A DNA stretch of 64,000 bases from assembly GCF_017968885.1 (NCBI RefSeq), contig NZ_CP072913.1, positions 1,224,001 through 1,288,000 on the forward strand, read 5' to 3'. Made by a program: the position numbers and the translations under genes. The notes below the pieces were generated by a model. The model was not told where the DNA came from, did no database searches, and was given only the letters and a program-made list of their open reading frames with translations. Shown here in pieces: positions 56,197-64,000 of this stretch (position 1 is its first letter; every line of letters begins with the position of its first letter). The stretch comes from Pseudomonas sp. Tri1. Lineage in GTDB: Bacteria; Pseudomonadota; Gammaproteobacteria; Pseudomonadales; Pseudomonadaceae.

Positions 56197-57006
56197 TTAT
56201 TGAACAATGAAATAATCGTAGCGCATCGACACCGTGACCTCGAACGCCTCGGTCTGCTCGATCACGCTGGCGCGGCGTTCGGCACTGGCGCGCCAGCCGT
56301 GGGGCGTCATGGCCAGCAGGTTGGCGCGGTCCTGGCCGTTGGCGAGCGACAGCTTGAATTCGAGGGTTTCGCTGTGGTCCAGCACCATGCCCGAAGGCAC
56401 CAGGGCCAGGTGCTTGTCATCGGTGTACTCACGCACTTCGTCGTACAGCCGCTCGCGCAACTCCATCAGATGGCCGGCGGTCGGGCCGACTTTCATCAGA
56501 CCACCGCCGGGGCTGAGCAGGCGCTTGGCCTCTTGCCAGTCCAGCGGGCTGAACACGCTGGCCAGGAACTGGCAGCAGCCGTCCGCTAATGGTACCCGGG
56601 CCATGCTGGCGATCAACCAGGTCAGTTGCGGGTTGCGTTTGCAGGCACGCTTGACCGCCTCGCGGGAGATGTCCAGGGCATAGCCATCGGCATTGGGCAA
56701 CGCTTCTGCGATTTGCGCGGTGTAGTAGCCCTCGCCACAGCCGATGTCCAGCCAGCGCCCGGGCGCGCGTTCGGCAGCCAGTTCCGCCAGGCGTCGGGCG
56801 ACGGGCGCGTAATGTCCGGCGTTGAGAAAGTCGCGCCGGGCTTCGACCATGGCCTGGTTGTCGCCGGGGTCGCGGCTGTTCTTGTGCTGCACCGGCAGCA
56901 GGTTCAGGTAACCCTGCCGCGCACGGTCGAACCGATGGCCGGCCGGGCATACCACACCGTTGTCCACCGCGTTCAGCGGCTCACTGCAGATCGGGCAAGC
57001 GAGCAT
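56197..57006 (-). CDS. rlmA: 23S rRNA (guanine745-N1)-methyltransferase-like protein RlmA
   Basis: 269 residues. A zinc-binding N-terminus with Cys4, Cys7, Cys20 and His24 (LACPICSEP ... VVCPAGHRFD), then GYLNLLPVQHKNSRDPGDNQ, which is diagnostic of RlmA. SAM motif WLDIGCGEGYYTAQIAEALP. The C-terminus contains LAMTPHGWRA. RlmA methylates G745 of 23S rRNA helix 35. Its ATG overlaps the dapE stop by one base, so the two are co-translated. Confidence 0.93.
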   Translation of the reverse strand: MLACPICSEPLNAVDNGVVCPAGHRFDRARQGYLNLLPVQHKNSRDPGDNQAMVEARRDFLNAGHYAPVARRLAELAAERAPGRWLDIGCGEGYYTAQIAEALPNADGYALDISREAVKRACKRNPQLTWLIASMARVPLADGCCQFLASVFSPLDWQEAKRLLSPGGGLMKVGPTAGHLMELRERLYDEVREYTDDKHLALVPSGMVLDHSETLEFKLSLANGQDRANLLAMTPHGWRASAERRASVIEQTEAFEVTVSMRYDYFIVQ

Positions 57007-58157
57007 CAGGCGAGCAACTTGATCAGCGTCTTGTAGTAGATCTCGGTCAGTACGTCGAGATCGGCCGCCAGCACCCGTTCGTTGACCTGGTGGATAGTCG
57101 CGTTGACCGGCCCCAATTCCACCACTTGCGTGCCCATGGTGGCGATGAAGCGACCATCGGACGTGCCGCCGCTGGTGGACGCCTTCGTCTCGCGGCCGGT
57201 GACGTCCTTGATGCTCGACGACACCGCGTCGAGCAACGCCCCCGGTTCGGTGAGGAACGGCAGGCCGGACAGCGCCCAGTCGATGTGCCAGTCCAGCTGA
57301 TGCTTGTCGAGAATATCGGCGACGCGCTGTTGCAGGCCTTCGACGGTGGATTCGGTGGAGAAGCGGAAGTTGAACACCGCTACCAGGTCACCGGGGATCA
57401 CGTTGGTCGCGCCGGTGCCGGAGTTGAGGTTGGAGATCTGGAAACTGGTGGGCGGGAAGAAGTCGTTGCCGTGGTCCCAATGCTCGGCGGCCAATTCTGC
57501 CAGTGCTGGCGCGGCCAGGTGAATCGGGTTCTTCGCCAGGTGTGGATAAGCCACGTGGCCTTGCTTGCCATGCACGGTCAGTTTCGCGCCGAGGGAACCG
57601 CGACGGCCATTCTTGACCACGTCGCCCACCAGCGTGGTGCTCGACGGCTCGCCGACGATGCACCAGTCCAAGCGCTCCTGACGAGCCTTGAGACGTTCGA
57701 CCACGGCCTTGGTGCCGTGGTGGGCCGGGCCTTCTTCATCGCTGGTGATCAGGAAGGTCACCGAGCCCTTGTGATCCGGGTAGTCGGCGACGAACCGTTC
57801 GGCCGCCACCACCATCGCCGCCAGGCTGCCCTTCATGTCCGCCGCGCCACGGCCACAGAGCATGCCGTGCTCATCGATGACCGCGTCGAACGGATCGAGC
57901 TGCCAGGCCTGCACCGGGCCGGTCGGCACCACGTCGGTGTGCCCGGCGAAGCACAGCACCGGACCGTCATGCTTGCCGTGGCTGGCCCAGAAGTTATCCA
58001 CATCCTCGATGCGCATCGGCTCGAGCGCAAAGCCCGCGTTACCCAGGCGCTGCATCATCAGTTTCTGGCAATCGGCATCCACCGGTGTTACGGACGGACG
58101 GCGGATCAGGTCGCAGGCGAGTTGCAGGGTCGGCGAGAGGTCGGCGTGGGCCGTCAT
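57006..58157 (-). CDS. dapE: Succinyl-diaminopimelate desuccinylase
   Basis: 383 residues of the M20 family. Metal-site residues: His73 and Asp75 ([11 protein letters not shown]), Asp107 ([10 protein letters not shown]), Glu141/Glu142 ([12 protein letters not shown]). DapE-specific [20 protein letters not shown] and GGTSDGRF are present. It hydrolyses N-succinyl-LL-diaminopimelate in lysine/peptidoglycan synthesis, the step three after DapD (61-62 kb). Confidence 0.96.
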   Translation of the reverse strand: MTAHADLSPTLQLACDLIRRPSVTPVDADCQKLMMQRLGNAGFALEPMRIEDVDNFWASHGKHDGPVLCFAGHTDVVPTGPVQAWQLDPFDAVIDEHGMLCGRGAADMKGSLAAMVVAAERFVADYPDHKGSVTFLITSDEEGPAHHGTKAVVERLKARQERLDWCIVGEPSSTTLVGDVVKNGRRGSLGAKLTVHGKQGHVAYPHLAKNPIHLAAPALAELAAEHWDHGNDFFPPTSFQISNLNSGTGATNVIPGDLVAVFNFRFSTESTVEGLQQRVADILDKHQLDWHIDWALSGLPFLTEPGALLDAVSSSIKDVTGRETKASTSGGTSDGRFIATMGTQVVELGPVNATIHQVNERVLAADLDVLTEIYYKTLIKLLA

Positions 58158-58287
58158 GAAAACTCCGGGAATATTAGTATGAACGCAAGGCTAGTGTGGG
58201 GGCAGGCTGACACCCACAAAATGGCGGTTATCTTATAGCAAAACGACCATCATGGTCCCCTGGTGCGGGACAGGTGGGATACAAAAC

Positions 58288-58379
58288 CTGTGGGAACGAG
58301 CTTGCTCGCGATGGCGTCGGATCAGCCGCATCAATATTGACTGACACACCGCTATCGCGAGCAAGCTCGCTCCCACAAG
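58288..58379. repeat. REPIN
   Basis: CCTGTGGGAACGAGCTTGCT at the left (one substitution) and GCGAGCAAGCTCGCTCCCAC at the right. Confidence 0.9.
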
Positions 58380-58432
58380 GGAAATTGGTCGGATTCATTT
58401 CGCGACCGGCTCGAATTGCCGCAGCAAAGCCC

Positions 58433-58438
58433 TATAAT
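58433..58438 (+). promoter_or_regulatory. -10 box of tcdA
   Basis: Perfect TATAAT about 27 bp upstream of the tcdA start. The -35 was not assigned with confidence. Confidence 0.55.
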
Positions 58439-58464
58439 GCGCGCCGGTTTTTGGGGTAATGGTC

Positions 58465-59277
58465 ATGAGTACAGAAGATCCACGGTTTGCCGGTATCGCC
58501 CGTTTGTATGGCATCGAAGGCCTGGAGCGCCTGCGGGCGGCCCATGTGGCGATTGTCGGCGTGGGCGGAGTCGGTTCCTGGGCGGCGGAAGCCATTGCCC
58601 GTTGTGGCGTGGGCGAGATTTCGCTGTACGACCTGGATGATGTCTGTGTCAGCAACGCCAACCGCCAGTTGCACGCCCTGGACAGCACCGTCGGCAAACC
58701 CAAGGTCGAGGTGATGGCCGAGCGGCTACGGGGGATCAATCCCGATTGCACGGTGCACGCCGTGGCGGATTTCGTCACCCGCGAGACCATGGCCGAATAC
58801 ATCACGCCGAACATCGATTGCGTGATCGACTGCATCGACAGCGTCAACGCCAAGGCCGCGTTGATCGCCTGGTGCAAGCGCCGCAAGATCCAGATCATCA
58901 CCACTGGCGGGGCGGGTGGGCAGATCGACCCGACGCTGATCCAGGTTTGCGACTTGAACCGTACGTTCAACGATCCCCTGGCGTCGAAAGTGCGCTCCAC
59001 CCTGCGCCGCGACTACGGCTTTTCCCGCACCGTGACCCGCCACTACAGCGTGCCCTGCGTGTTCTCCACTGAACAACTGCGCTACCCGAAACCGGACGGC
59101 AGCATTTGCTTGCAGAAGAGTTTTGTCGGTGACGGCGTCAAGCTCGACTGCGCCGGTGGGTTTGGCGCGGTGATGATGGTCACGGCGACGTTCGGCATGG
59201 TCGCGGCGACCAAGGCTGTGGATAAGATCGTGGCGGGTGTGCGGCGGCCGGCGGACAGGGCCAAGCCTCAGGTTTGA
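58465..59277 (+). CDS. tcdA: tRNA threonylcarbamoyladenosine dehydratase (TcdA/CsdL)
   Basis: 270 residues from the ATG at 58465 (MSTEDPRFAGIARLYGIEGL); an ATG at 58459 is two codons earlier, but GGGG sits at the right distance only for 58465. E1-like ThiF/MoeB fold: VGVGGVGSWAAEAIARCGVG nucleotide site, LYDLDDVCVSNANRQLHAL. TcdA cyclises t6A37 to ct6A in tRNAs, using ATP, and depends on the CsdA/CsdE sulfur system, whose genes lie convergent just to the right. tsaB in this window makes its substrate. Confidence 0.94.
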   Translation: MSTEDPRFAGIARLYGIEGLERLRAAHVAIVGVGGVGSWAAEAIARCGVGEISLYDLDDVCVSNANRQLHALDSTVGKPKVEVMAERLRGINPDCTVHAVADFVTRETMAEYITPNIDCVIDCIDSVNAKAALIAWCKRRKIQIITTGGAGGQIDPTLIQVCDLNRTFNDPLASKVRSTLRRDYGFSRTVTRHYSVPCVFSTEQLRYPKPDGSICLQKSFVGDGVKLDCAGGFGAVMMVTATFGMVAATKAVDKIVAGVRRPADRAKPQV

Positions 59278-59294
59278 GGGTGGGGCAGATGGCC

Positions 59295-59390
59295 TCATCG
59301 CGAGCAAGCTCGCTCCCACACTGGATCTCATGGAACACAAATTTTGTGTACGACACAAATCCCTGTGGGAGCGAGCTTGCTCGCGATGGC
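59295..59390. repeat. Two REP elements in reversed arrangement between tcdA and csdE
   Basis: CATCGCGAGCAAGCTCGCTC (about 59295) and CCTGTGGGAGCGAGCTTGCT (about 59362): the arms are in outward order, as at 45672-45768, between two convergent genes. Confidence 0.88.
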
Positions 59391-59392
59391 GA

Positions 59393-59797
59393 TTATTCAG
59401 TCAACTCAAACATCCGCTTCAACACCGCATTCAAGCCATTACTACGCGACGGCGACAGCTGCCGCGACAATCCCAACGCATTGAACCACCCCGGCAAATC
59501 CACCTGCTGCAACTCTTCAGCGGACAACCCGTTGACCCGCGCCAGCAGCAACGCCACCAGCCCACGGATCAACCGCGCATCGCTGCTGGCGGCAAATTGC
59601 CAATGTCCGTCATGCAGCTGACCCACCAGCCACACCTGACTTTCACAGCCACTGACCAGGTTGGCGTCGCACTTGTCCGCATCGTTCAAGGGTGGCAAGC
59701 GTTCGCCCCATTGCATCAACAGCCGGGCGCGTTGCTCCCAGCTCGATGCGTCCTGGAAAATCTGCAGCGCCGCAGCGGCCTCGGTCGACAGGCTCAT
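59393..59797 (-). CDS. csdE: SufE/CsdE-family sulfur acceptor
   Basis: 134 residues. The sulfur-accepting Cys51 lies in SGCESQVWL. SufE-like pattern: LLMQWGERLPPLNDADKC, then RLIRGLVALLLARVNGLSA. It takes persulfide from CsdA and stimulates the desulfurase. The start ATG overlaps the csdA stop by four bases, so the pair is co-translated. Confidence 0.95.
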   Translation of the reverse strand: MSLSTEAAAALQIFQDASSWEQRARLLMQWGERLPPLNDADKCDANLVSGCESQVWLVGQLHDGHWQFAASSDARLIRGLVALLLARVNGLSAEELQQVDLPGWFNALGLSRQLSPSRSNGLNAVLKRMFELTE

Positions 59798-60999
59798 CGC
59801 AGCAGCTCCAAAGCCTGGTCCAAAGCCTCGAAGAAGCGTTCGATATCGGCGGAGTCGTTGTACAGCGCCAGCGACACCCGAATCGCTCCCACCAGATGCA
59901 AATGCCTGAACAGTGGCATGGCGCAGTGATGCCCGGCGCGTACGGCGATGCCTTGCTCGGTCAGCAGGTGGGCCAGGTCGGCGTTGTGCACGCCTTCGAC
60001 CACAAAACTGACCAGGGCCAGGCGCGGGTTGCCCACCAGGCGCACGCCGTTGCGCGCCAGCAGGCCGTGGAGCAGGTAGTCATGCAAGCCGGCTTCATGG
60101 TCGATGAGTGCTTGCGAGTCGAGAGCGGACAGGTAATCCAGGGTCGCCCCCAGACCGATCACGCTGGCAATCGGCGGCGTGCCCGCTTCGAAACCCAGCG
60201 GTGCCGGGCGGAAGGTGGCGCTGTGGTAATCGGCCTGTTGCACCATTTCGCCGCCGAACTGCCAATGGCGCAGTTGCTCAAGCGCTGCGTTGCGGCCGAA
60301 CAGCACGCCTAGCCCATCGGGGCCGTAGAGCTTGTGGCTGGAAAATACGTAGAAATCGCACTCCAGGGCCTGTACGTCATGGCGACCATGGACCACGCCT
60401 TGGGCGCCATCGATTATCGTCAACGCGCCTTGGGCCTTGGCCAGTGCCAGCAGCGCCGGCAAGGGCTGCCAGGCGCCCAGAACATTGGATAACTGGCTCA
60501 CCGCCAGCAAGCGTGTACGCGGGCCAATCAGTTCGGCGGCGGCACTGAGATCGATCAGCCCATCGGCATCCAGCGGCAACACCACCAGCGTCAACGAACG
60601 GCGCTCGGCCAGTTGTTGCCACGGCAGCAGGTTGGCGTGATGTTCCAAGGCGCTGATAACGATTTCATCGCCAGGGGTGAACAGATGCTCCAGGCCATAG
60701 GCGAGCAGGTTCAGCGCCGAAGTGGCGCCGTGGGTGAAGATGATCTGCCCGCAATCCTCGGCATTGAGCCATTGCGCGACCTTGCGGCGACTGTCTTCGA
60801 ACGCCTGGGTGGCGTGGGCTCCCGGCAAGTGCTGCGCCCGGTGCACGTTGGCCGCGCCATTGGCGTAGTAATGCGCCAGGGCATCGAGCAGCGCTTGGGG
60901 TTTTTGCGTAGTGGCGGCGTTGTCCAGGTAAGTCTGGCCTTGCCGTTGCAGGGCGGCGATGGCCGGGAAGTCGGCGCGCCAGGGGGAGGGAATCAACAT
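59794..60999 (-). CDS. csdA: Cysteine desulfurase CsdA (SufS-like class)
   Basis: 401 residues, PLP-dependent. Features: YLDNAATTQKPQAL at the start, THGATSALNLLAYGLEHLFT, PLP-lysine in VFSSHKLYGPDG, and the catalytic Cys in VRAGHHCAMPLFR. It converts cysteine to alanine and transfers sulfur to CsdE, and supports the TcdA reaction genetically. The csdA-csdE-tcdA grouping is widely conserved. Confidence 0.95.
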   Translation of the reverse strand: MLIPSPWRADFPAIAALQRQGQTYLDNAATTQKPQALLDALAHYYANGAANVHRAQHLPGAHATQAFEDSRRKVAQWLNAEDCGQIIFTHGATSALNLLAYGLEHLFTPGDEIVISALEHHANLLPWQQLAERRSLTLVVLPLDADGLIDLSAAAELIGPRTRLLAVSQLSNVLGAWQPLPALLALAKAQGALTIIDGAQGVVHGRHDVQALECDFYVFSSHKLYGPDGLGVLFGRNAALEQLRHWQFGGEMVQQADYHSATFRPAPLGFEAGTPPIASVIGLGATLDYLSALDSQALIDHEAGLHDYLLHGLLARNGVRLVGNPRLALVSFVVEGVHNADLAHLLTEQGIAVRAGHHCAMPLFRHLHLVGAIRVSLALYNDSADIERFFEALDQALELLR

Positions 61000-61029
61000 G
61001 CTTTCGGGCCCTGCTGGAGTTACGCCGGA

Positions 61030-61058
61030 CCCTGTGGGAGCAAGCTCGCTCCCACAGG
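61030..61058. repeat. Single REP palindrome
   Basis: CCTGTGGGAGC and GCTCCCACAGG, an 11-bp perfect stem, between dapD and csdA. It can act as a transcript-end or mRNA-stabilising hairpin. Confidence 0.85.
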
Positions 61059-61075
61059 TGATGGTGTGAAGCGGC

Positions 61076-62110
61076 TTAGTTGTGGGCGTGCAGTGCTTCG
61101 TTCAGCTCGATGGCCGATTTGTGGGTCTTGCATTCCACTGCGCCAGTCTCGGAGTTGCGGCGGAACAGCAGGTCGGGCTGGCCGGCCAGATCGCGAGCCT
61201 TGACCACCTTGACCAGTTGGTTGTTCTCGTCCAGCAGCGCGACCTTGGTGCCGGCGGTCACGTACAGGCCCGACTCCACGGTGTTGCGGTCGCCGAGCGG
61301 GATACCGATGCCGGCGTTGGCGCCGATCAGGCAGCCTTCGCCAACCTTGATCACGATGTTGCCGCCACCCGACAGGGTGCCCATGGTGGAGCAACCGCCG
61401 CCCAGGTCCGAGCCTTTGCCAACGAACACGCCCGCCGAGACACGGCCTTCGATCATGCCCGGGCCTTCGGTGCCGGCGTTGAAGTTGACGAAACCTTCGT
61501 GCATCACGGTGGTGCCTTCGCCCACGTAGGCGCCCAGGCGGATCCGCGCAGCATCGGCGATACGCACGCCGGCCGGAACCACGTAGTCAGTCATTTTCGG
61601 GAACTTGTCCACCGAGAACACTTCCAGCAACTCGCCGCGCAGGCGGGCTTCGAGCTGGTGTTCGGCCAGTTCGCTCAGGTCGATCGCACCCTGGCTGGTC
61701 CAGGCCACGTTCGGCAGCAGCGGGAAGATGCCGGCCAGGTTCAGGCCATGAGGTTTGACCAGGCGGTGGGACAGCAGGTGCAGCTTGAGGTAAGCCTCGG
61801 GGGTGGAGCTCAGTTGGGCATCTTCGGCCAGCAGGGTGGCGACCAGCGGCTTGTGGCTTTCGGCCAGGCGGGTCAGCAGCGCGGCTTGCCCGGCATCGAC
61901 GCCCTTGAGGGCTTCAGCCAGTTGCGAAGCCTGGGCGGTGGTGAAGGTGATGGCCTGGTTGCCGTCGCTGTAGCCGAGAATCGGTGCGATGGCTGCGACG
62001 ATGTCAGCCGACGGATTGAGCAGCGGCTGTGCGTAGAACACTTCCAGCCAGGCGCCTTGACGGTTTTGAGTGCCGACACCGAAGGCCAGGCTGAACAGGG
62101 TAGTGGACAT
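61076..62110 (-). CDS. dapD: 2,3,4,5-tetrahydropyridine-2,6-dicarboxylate N-succinyltransferase
   Basis: 344 residues of the longer Pseudomonas-type DapD (not the 274-residue E. coli form). An N-terminal domain (MSTTLFSLAFGVGTQNRQGA) precedes a left-handed beta-helix with hexapeptide repeats (ADAARIRLGAYVGEGTTVMH; GGGCSTMGTLSGGGNIVIKV). It adds succinate from succinyl-CoA in the lysine/DAP pathway, and its product is used after two steps by DapE. Confidence 0.95.
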   Translation of the reverse strand: MSTTLFSLAFGVGTQNRQGAWLEVFYAQPLLNPSADIVAAIAPILGYSDGNQAITFTTAQASQLAEALKGVDAGQAALLTRLAESHKPLVATLLAEDAQLSSTPEAYLKLHLLSHRLVKPHGLNLAGIFPLLPNVAWTSQGAIDLSELAEHQLEARLRGELLEVFSVDKFPKMTDYVVPAGVRIADAARIRLGAYVGEGTTVMHEGFVNFNAGTEGPGMIEGRVSAGVFVGKGSDLGGGCSTMGTLSGGGNIVIKVGEGCLIGANAGIGIPLGDRNTVESGLYVTAGTKVALLDENNQLVKVVKARDLAGQPDLLFRRNSETGAVECKTHKSAIELNEALHAHN

Positions 62111-62142
62111 GAAATTACCTCTACAAAATGGACTGGGCAGGC

Positions 62143-62505
62143 TTACTTGATCTCTGCCGCATAAATATCTGGCTTGAAGCCAATCAGGGTTCGGTCACCG
62201 AGATCGAGCACCGGGCGCTTGATCATCGAGGGTTGTGCGAGCATCAGTTCGATGGCTTTCGTCTGGTCGAGATCGGCTTTGCGTTCGTCGTCGAGTTTGC
62301 GAAAGGTCGTACCGGCCCGGTTCAACACCACTTGCCAGCCATGTTCGTTGCACCATTGGGTGAGGTGCTCACGGTCGATGCCGGCGGTCTTGTAGTCGTG
62401 GAAGTCGTAGCGTACAGCGTGTTCATCGAGCCAGGTGCGCGCCTTTTTCATGGTGTCACAGGCTTTGATGCCGAAAAGGTGCAACGTTTTGCTTGAATCG
62501 GTCAA
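62143..62505 (-). CDS. ArsC/Spx-family reductase-like protein (YffB type)
   Basis: 120 residues. No ATG fits. The likely start is TTG at 62503-62505, preceded by AAGGGGGC (frame then TDSSKTLHLFGIKACD). Thioredoxin-fold ArsC-family start LFGIKACDTMKKARTWLDEH has CxxxxxxxA-like context with one Cys and no CxxC, as in YffB. A conserved RAGTTFRKLDDERK and KRPVLDLG follow. It lies directly upstream of dapD, the same order as in many gammaproteobacteria. Function unknown (YffB interacts with glutathione). Confidence 0.85.
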   Translation of the reverse strand: MTDSSKTLHLFGIKACDTMKKARTWLDEHAVRYDFHDYKTAGIDREHLTQWCNEHGWQVVLNRAGTTFRKLDDERKADLDQTKAIELMLAQPSMIKRPVLDLGDRTLIGFKPDIYAAEIK

Positions 62506-62600
62506 GGAATTGCCCCCTTTGCAGGTGCTGAAAGTAAAAGGTGAAGGATTATGCCATGACCGGACGGTTTCGCGACGGCCCAGGTTGATGTGCAGCAAAA

Positions 62601-62707
62601 CCTGTGGGAGCGAACTTGCTCGCGATGGCGTCGGATCAGCCAGCATCAATGTCAACTGCTAAACCGCTATCGTCGGATCGCCGCCCGGAGCAGGTTCGCT
62701 CCCAGGA
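62601..62707. repeat. Degenerate REPIN
   Basis: CCTGTGGGAGCGAACTTGCT at the left, GGAGCAGGTTCGCTCCCAGG at the right; arms diverged and an insertion between them. Lies in the 313-bp divergent region between the YffB-like gene and the antiporter, which otherwise holds only presumed promoters. Confidence 0.8.
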
Positions 62708-62818
62708 GGCAGGCTGCGACATAGGTGTAACGGCCAGGCTCATGCTAAGCGGTTAATATGGCACTTCAACGGCAAGCTGTTGCCGGATGTGTGTGTCGCT
62801 GTAATTGGAAACCCGTTT

Positions 62819-64000
62819 ATGCAAAGCGCCTATACCGTCCTGATCCTGTTGATGCTGGTGGGCGTTTCGCGCCTGATCGGACGGCTGATCCCGCTGCCGT
62901 TGCCCCTGGTGCAGATCGGTGCCGGTGCTGTGCTGGCCTGGCCGTCCCTGGGCCTGCATGTGGCTCTCGATCCCGAACTGTTCCTGTTTCTCTTCTTGCC
63001 ACCGCTGCTGTTCTCCGACGGCTGGCGCATGCCCAAGCGCGAGTTGTGGCGCCTGCGTGGGCCGATCCTGACGCTGGCGGTGGGGCTGGTGTTGTTTACG
63101 GTAGTGGGCGCCGGTTACTTCATTCATTGGCTGCTGCCGAGCATCCCGCTACCGGTGGCCTTCGCCCTGGCTGCCGTGCTGTCGCCGACCGACGCGGTGG
63201 CGGTGTCGGCGATTGCCCGCGACCGTTTGCCCGCGCCGCTGATGCACGTGCTTCAGGGCGAGGCGTTGATGAACGATGCGTCGGGCCTGGTGACCTTCAA
63301 GTTCGCCCTGGCGGCGGCCATCACCGGGGTGTTTTCCCTGGCCAATGCGAGCCTGACCTTTGTCTTGGTGGCGGTTGGCGGGCTGCTGGTTGGCGTGGTC
63401 CTGAGTGGGTTGTTGGGGCGCTTGCGGGCCTGGATGGTGGCGCGCGGCTGGGACGATCCGGCCACCCACGTGGTGTTCATGTTGCTGCTGCCGTTCGCGG
63501 CCTATGTGCTGGCTGAACGCTTGGGCGCCTCGGGGATTCTCTCGGCGGTGGCGGCGGGGATGATGCAGAGCTGGCTCGACCTACTGCCGCGTCAGACCGG
63601 CACACGGTTGCTCAATCGCAGTGTCTGGTCGCTGTTGGAATTCGCCTTCAACGGCTTGATCTTCCTGCTGCTGGGCTTGCAATTGCCGGACATCATCAAG
63701 GCGGTGACCCGCCACGAAGCCACCCTGTGGCCGACGTTGTTCTACCTTTGCCTGGACGTGGTGGCGATTTCCCTGGTGTTGCTGGTGCTGCGGTTTGTCT
63801 GGGTGCAAAGCACCTGGCGGCTGTCCGGGCTGTTGCGTCGCGGGCGTGGCGAGAGTGAACTGACCTTCGTGCCGACCGCGCGCTCCTGCTGGTTGCTGAC
63901 CTTCGGCGGGGTGCGCGGTGCGGTGACGCTGGCGGGCGTGCTGTCGGTGCCGATATTGCTAGCGACGGGCGAACCGTTTCCCGAGCGAGATTTGCTGATC
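62819..64000 (+). CDS. Na+/H+ antiporter, CPA1/NhaP family, 3' end cut by window edge
   Basis: 394 codons from ATG 62819 (MQSAYTVLILLMLVGVSRLI), still open at the right edge; the family is about 550-600 residues. About ten transmembrane segments so far. Ion-site motifs: LSPTDAVAVSAIARDRLPAP, LQGEALMNDASGLVTFKFAL (the Asn-Asp pair) and FGGVRGAVTLAGVLSVP. It exchanges Na+ (or K+) for H+ across the inner membrane. Confidence 0.92.
   Translation, partial: MQSAYTVLILLMLVGVSRLIGRLIPLPLPLVQIGAGAVLAWPSLGLHVALDPELFLFLFLPPLLFSDGWRMPKRELWRLRGPILTLAVGLVLFTVVGAGYFIHWLLPSIPLPVAFALAAVLSPTDAVAVSAIARDRLPAPLMHVLQGEALMNDASGLVTFKFALAAAITGVFSLANASLTFVLVAVGGLLVGVVLSGLLGRLRAWMVARGWDDPATHVVFMLLLPFAAYVLAERLGASGILSAVAAGMMQSWLDLLPRQTGTRLLNRSVWSLLEFAFNGLIFLLLGLQLPDIIKAVTRHEATLWPTLFYLCLDVVAISLVLLVLRFVWVQSTWRLSGLLRRGRGESELTFVPTARSCWLLTFGGVRGAVTLAGVLSVPILLATGEPFPERDLLI

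Larger units (their letters stand above)
58158..58464. other. Divergent intergenic region dapE - tcdA
   Basis: 307 bp. It contains the dapE promoter side, a REPIN (58288-58379), and the tcdA -10 box TATAAT at 58433-58438. No gene seen. Confidence 0.6.

Overview
The window is a gene-dense, high-GC chromosomal segment of a Pseudomonas, most likely of the P. fluorescens group. The evidence is a complete wspABCDEFR operon, the prfB-lysS, ppc-adk-tsaB, rsmJ-TetR-RND and dapE/dapD/csdA neighbourhoods in a typical Pseudomonas order, and many REP/REPIN palindromes of the GTGGGAGCGAGC...GCTCGCTCCCAC type. No rRNA, tRNA, CRISPR array, prophage or plasmid gene was seen. One insertion sequence (IS110 family) is present.

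Layout: 1-3.6 kb holds a CaiB-type CoA transferase (cut by the window edge), yaeQ and recJ. 3.9-6.7 kb holds an OYE-family reductase and a Tat-exported OpgD facing each other across a terminator. 7.5-15.8 kb is a polyamine-type locus: a LysR regulator, an aldehyde dehydrogenase, a periplasmic binding protein, an ABC ATPase, two permeases and a second aldehyde dehydrogenase, resembling ydcSTUV-patD with an extra dehydrogenase. 15.9-26.1 kb holds yebE, a tandem array of seven REPINs with an exact 133-bp period, and the Wsp surface-sensing operon that drives c-di-GMP synthesis by WspR. 26.4-29.1 kb holds prfB with its programmed +1 frameshift, and lysS.

29.2-36.6 kb holds a TetR regulator, lipoproteins, a DUF1704 (QEGLA) putative metallopeptidase, an alpha/beta hydrolase, the IS110 element, an OmpA-family lipoprotein with a DUF4398 partner, and a small conserved protein. 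36.8-45.7 kb holds ppc, adk, tsaB, a DUF72 protein, an isocitrate lyase/PEP mutase-family enzyme, an extensin-like protein, a protein with an internal duplication, and rsmJ. 45.8-50.7 kb holds a TetR repressor divergent from a MexJK-like RND pump, with an inverted-repeat operator between them. 50.8-55.6 kb holds DUF4197, two YbaY-like proteins, plsB and a cold-shock protein. 55.7-64 kb holds rlmA, dapE, tcdA, csdE, csdA, dapD, a YffB/ArsC-like protein and the start of a Na+/H+ antiporter.

The most interesting signal is the IS110 element at about 33361-34529. It has split a REPIN, and its roughly 200-nt non-coding end, upstream of the transposase, folds on paper into two stem/internal-loop modules. 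The first module carries two 7-nt guides that match the two sides of the split REP target. This is the architecture of an IS110 bridge RNA. The second most interesting feature is the seven-copy REPIN array directly upstream of wspA. Each full spacer in it carries a perfect TTGACA hexamer pointing toward wspA.
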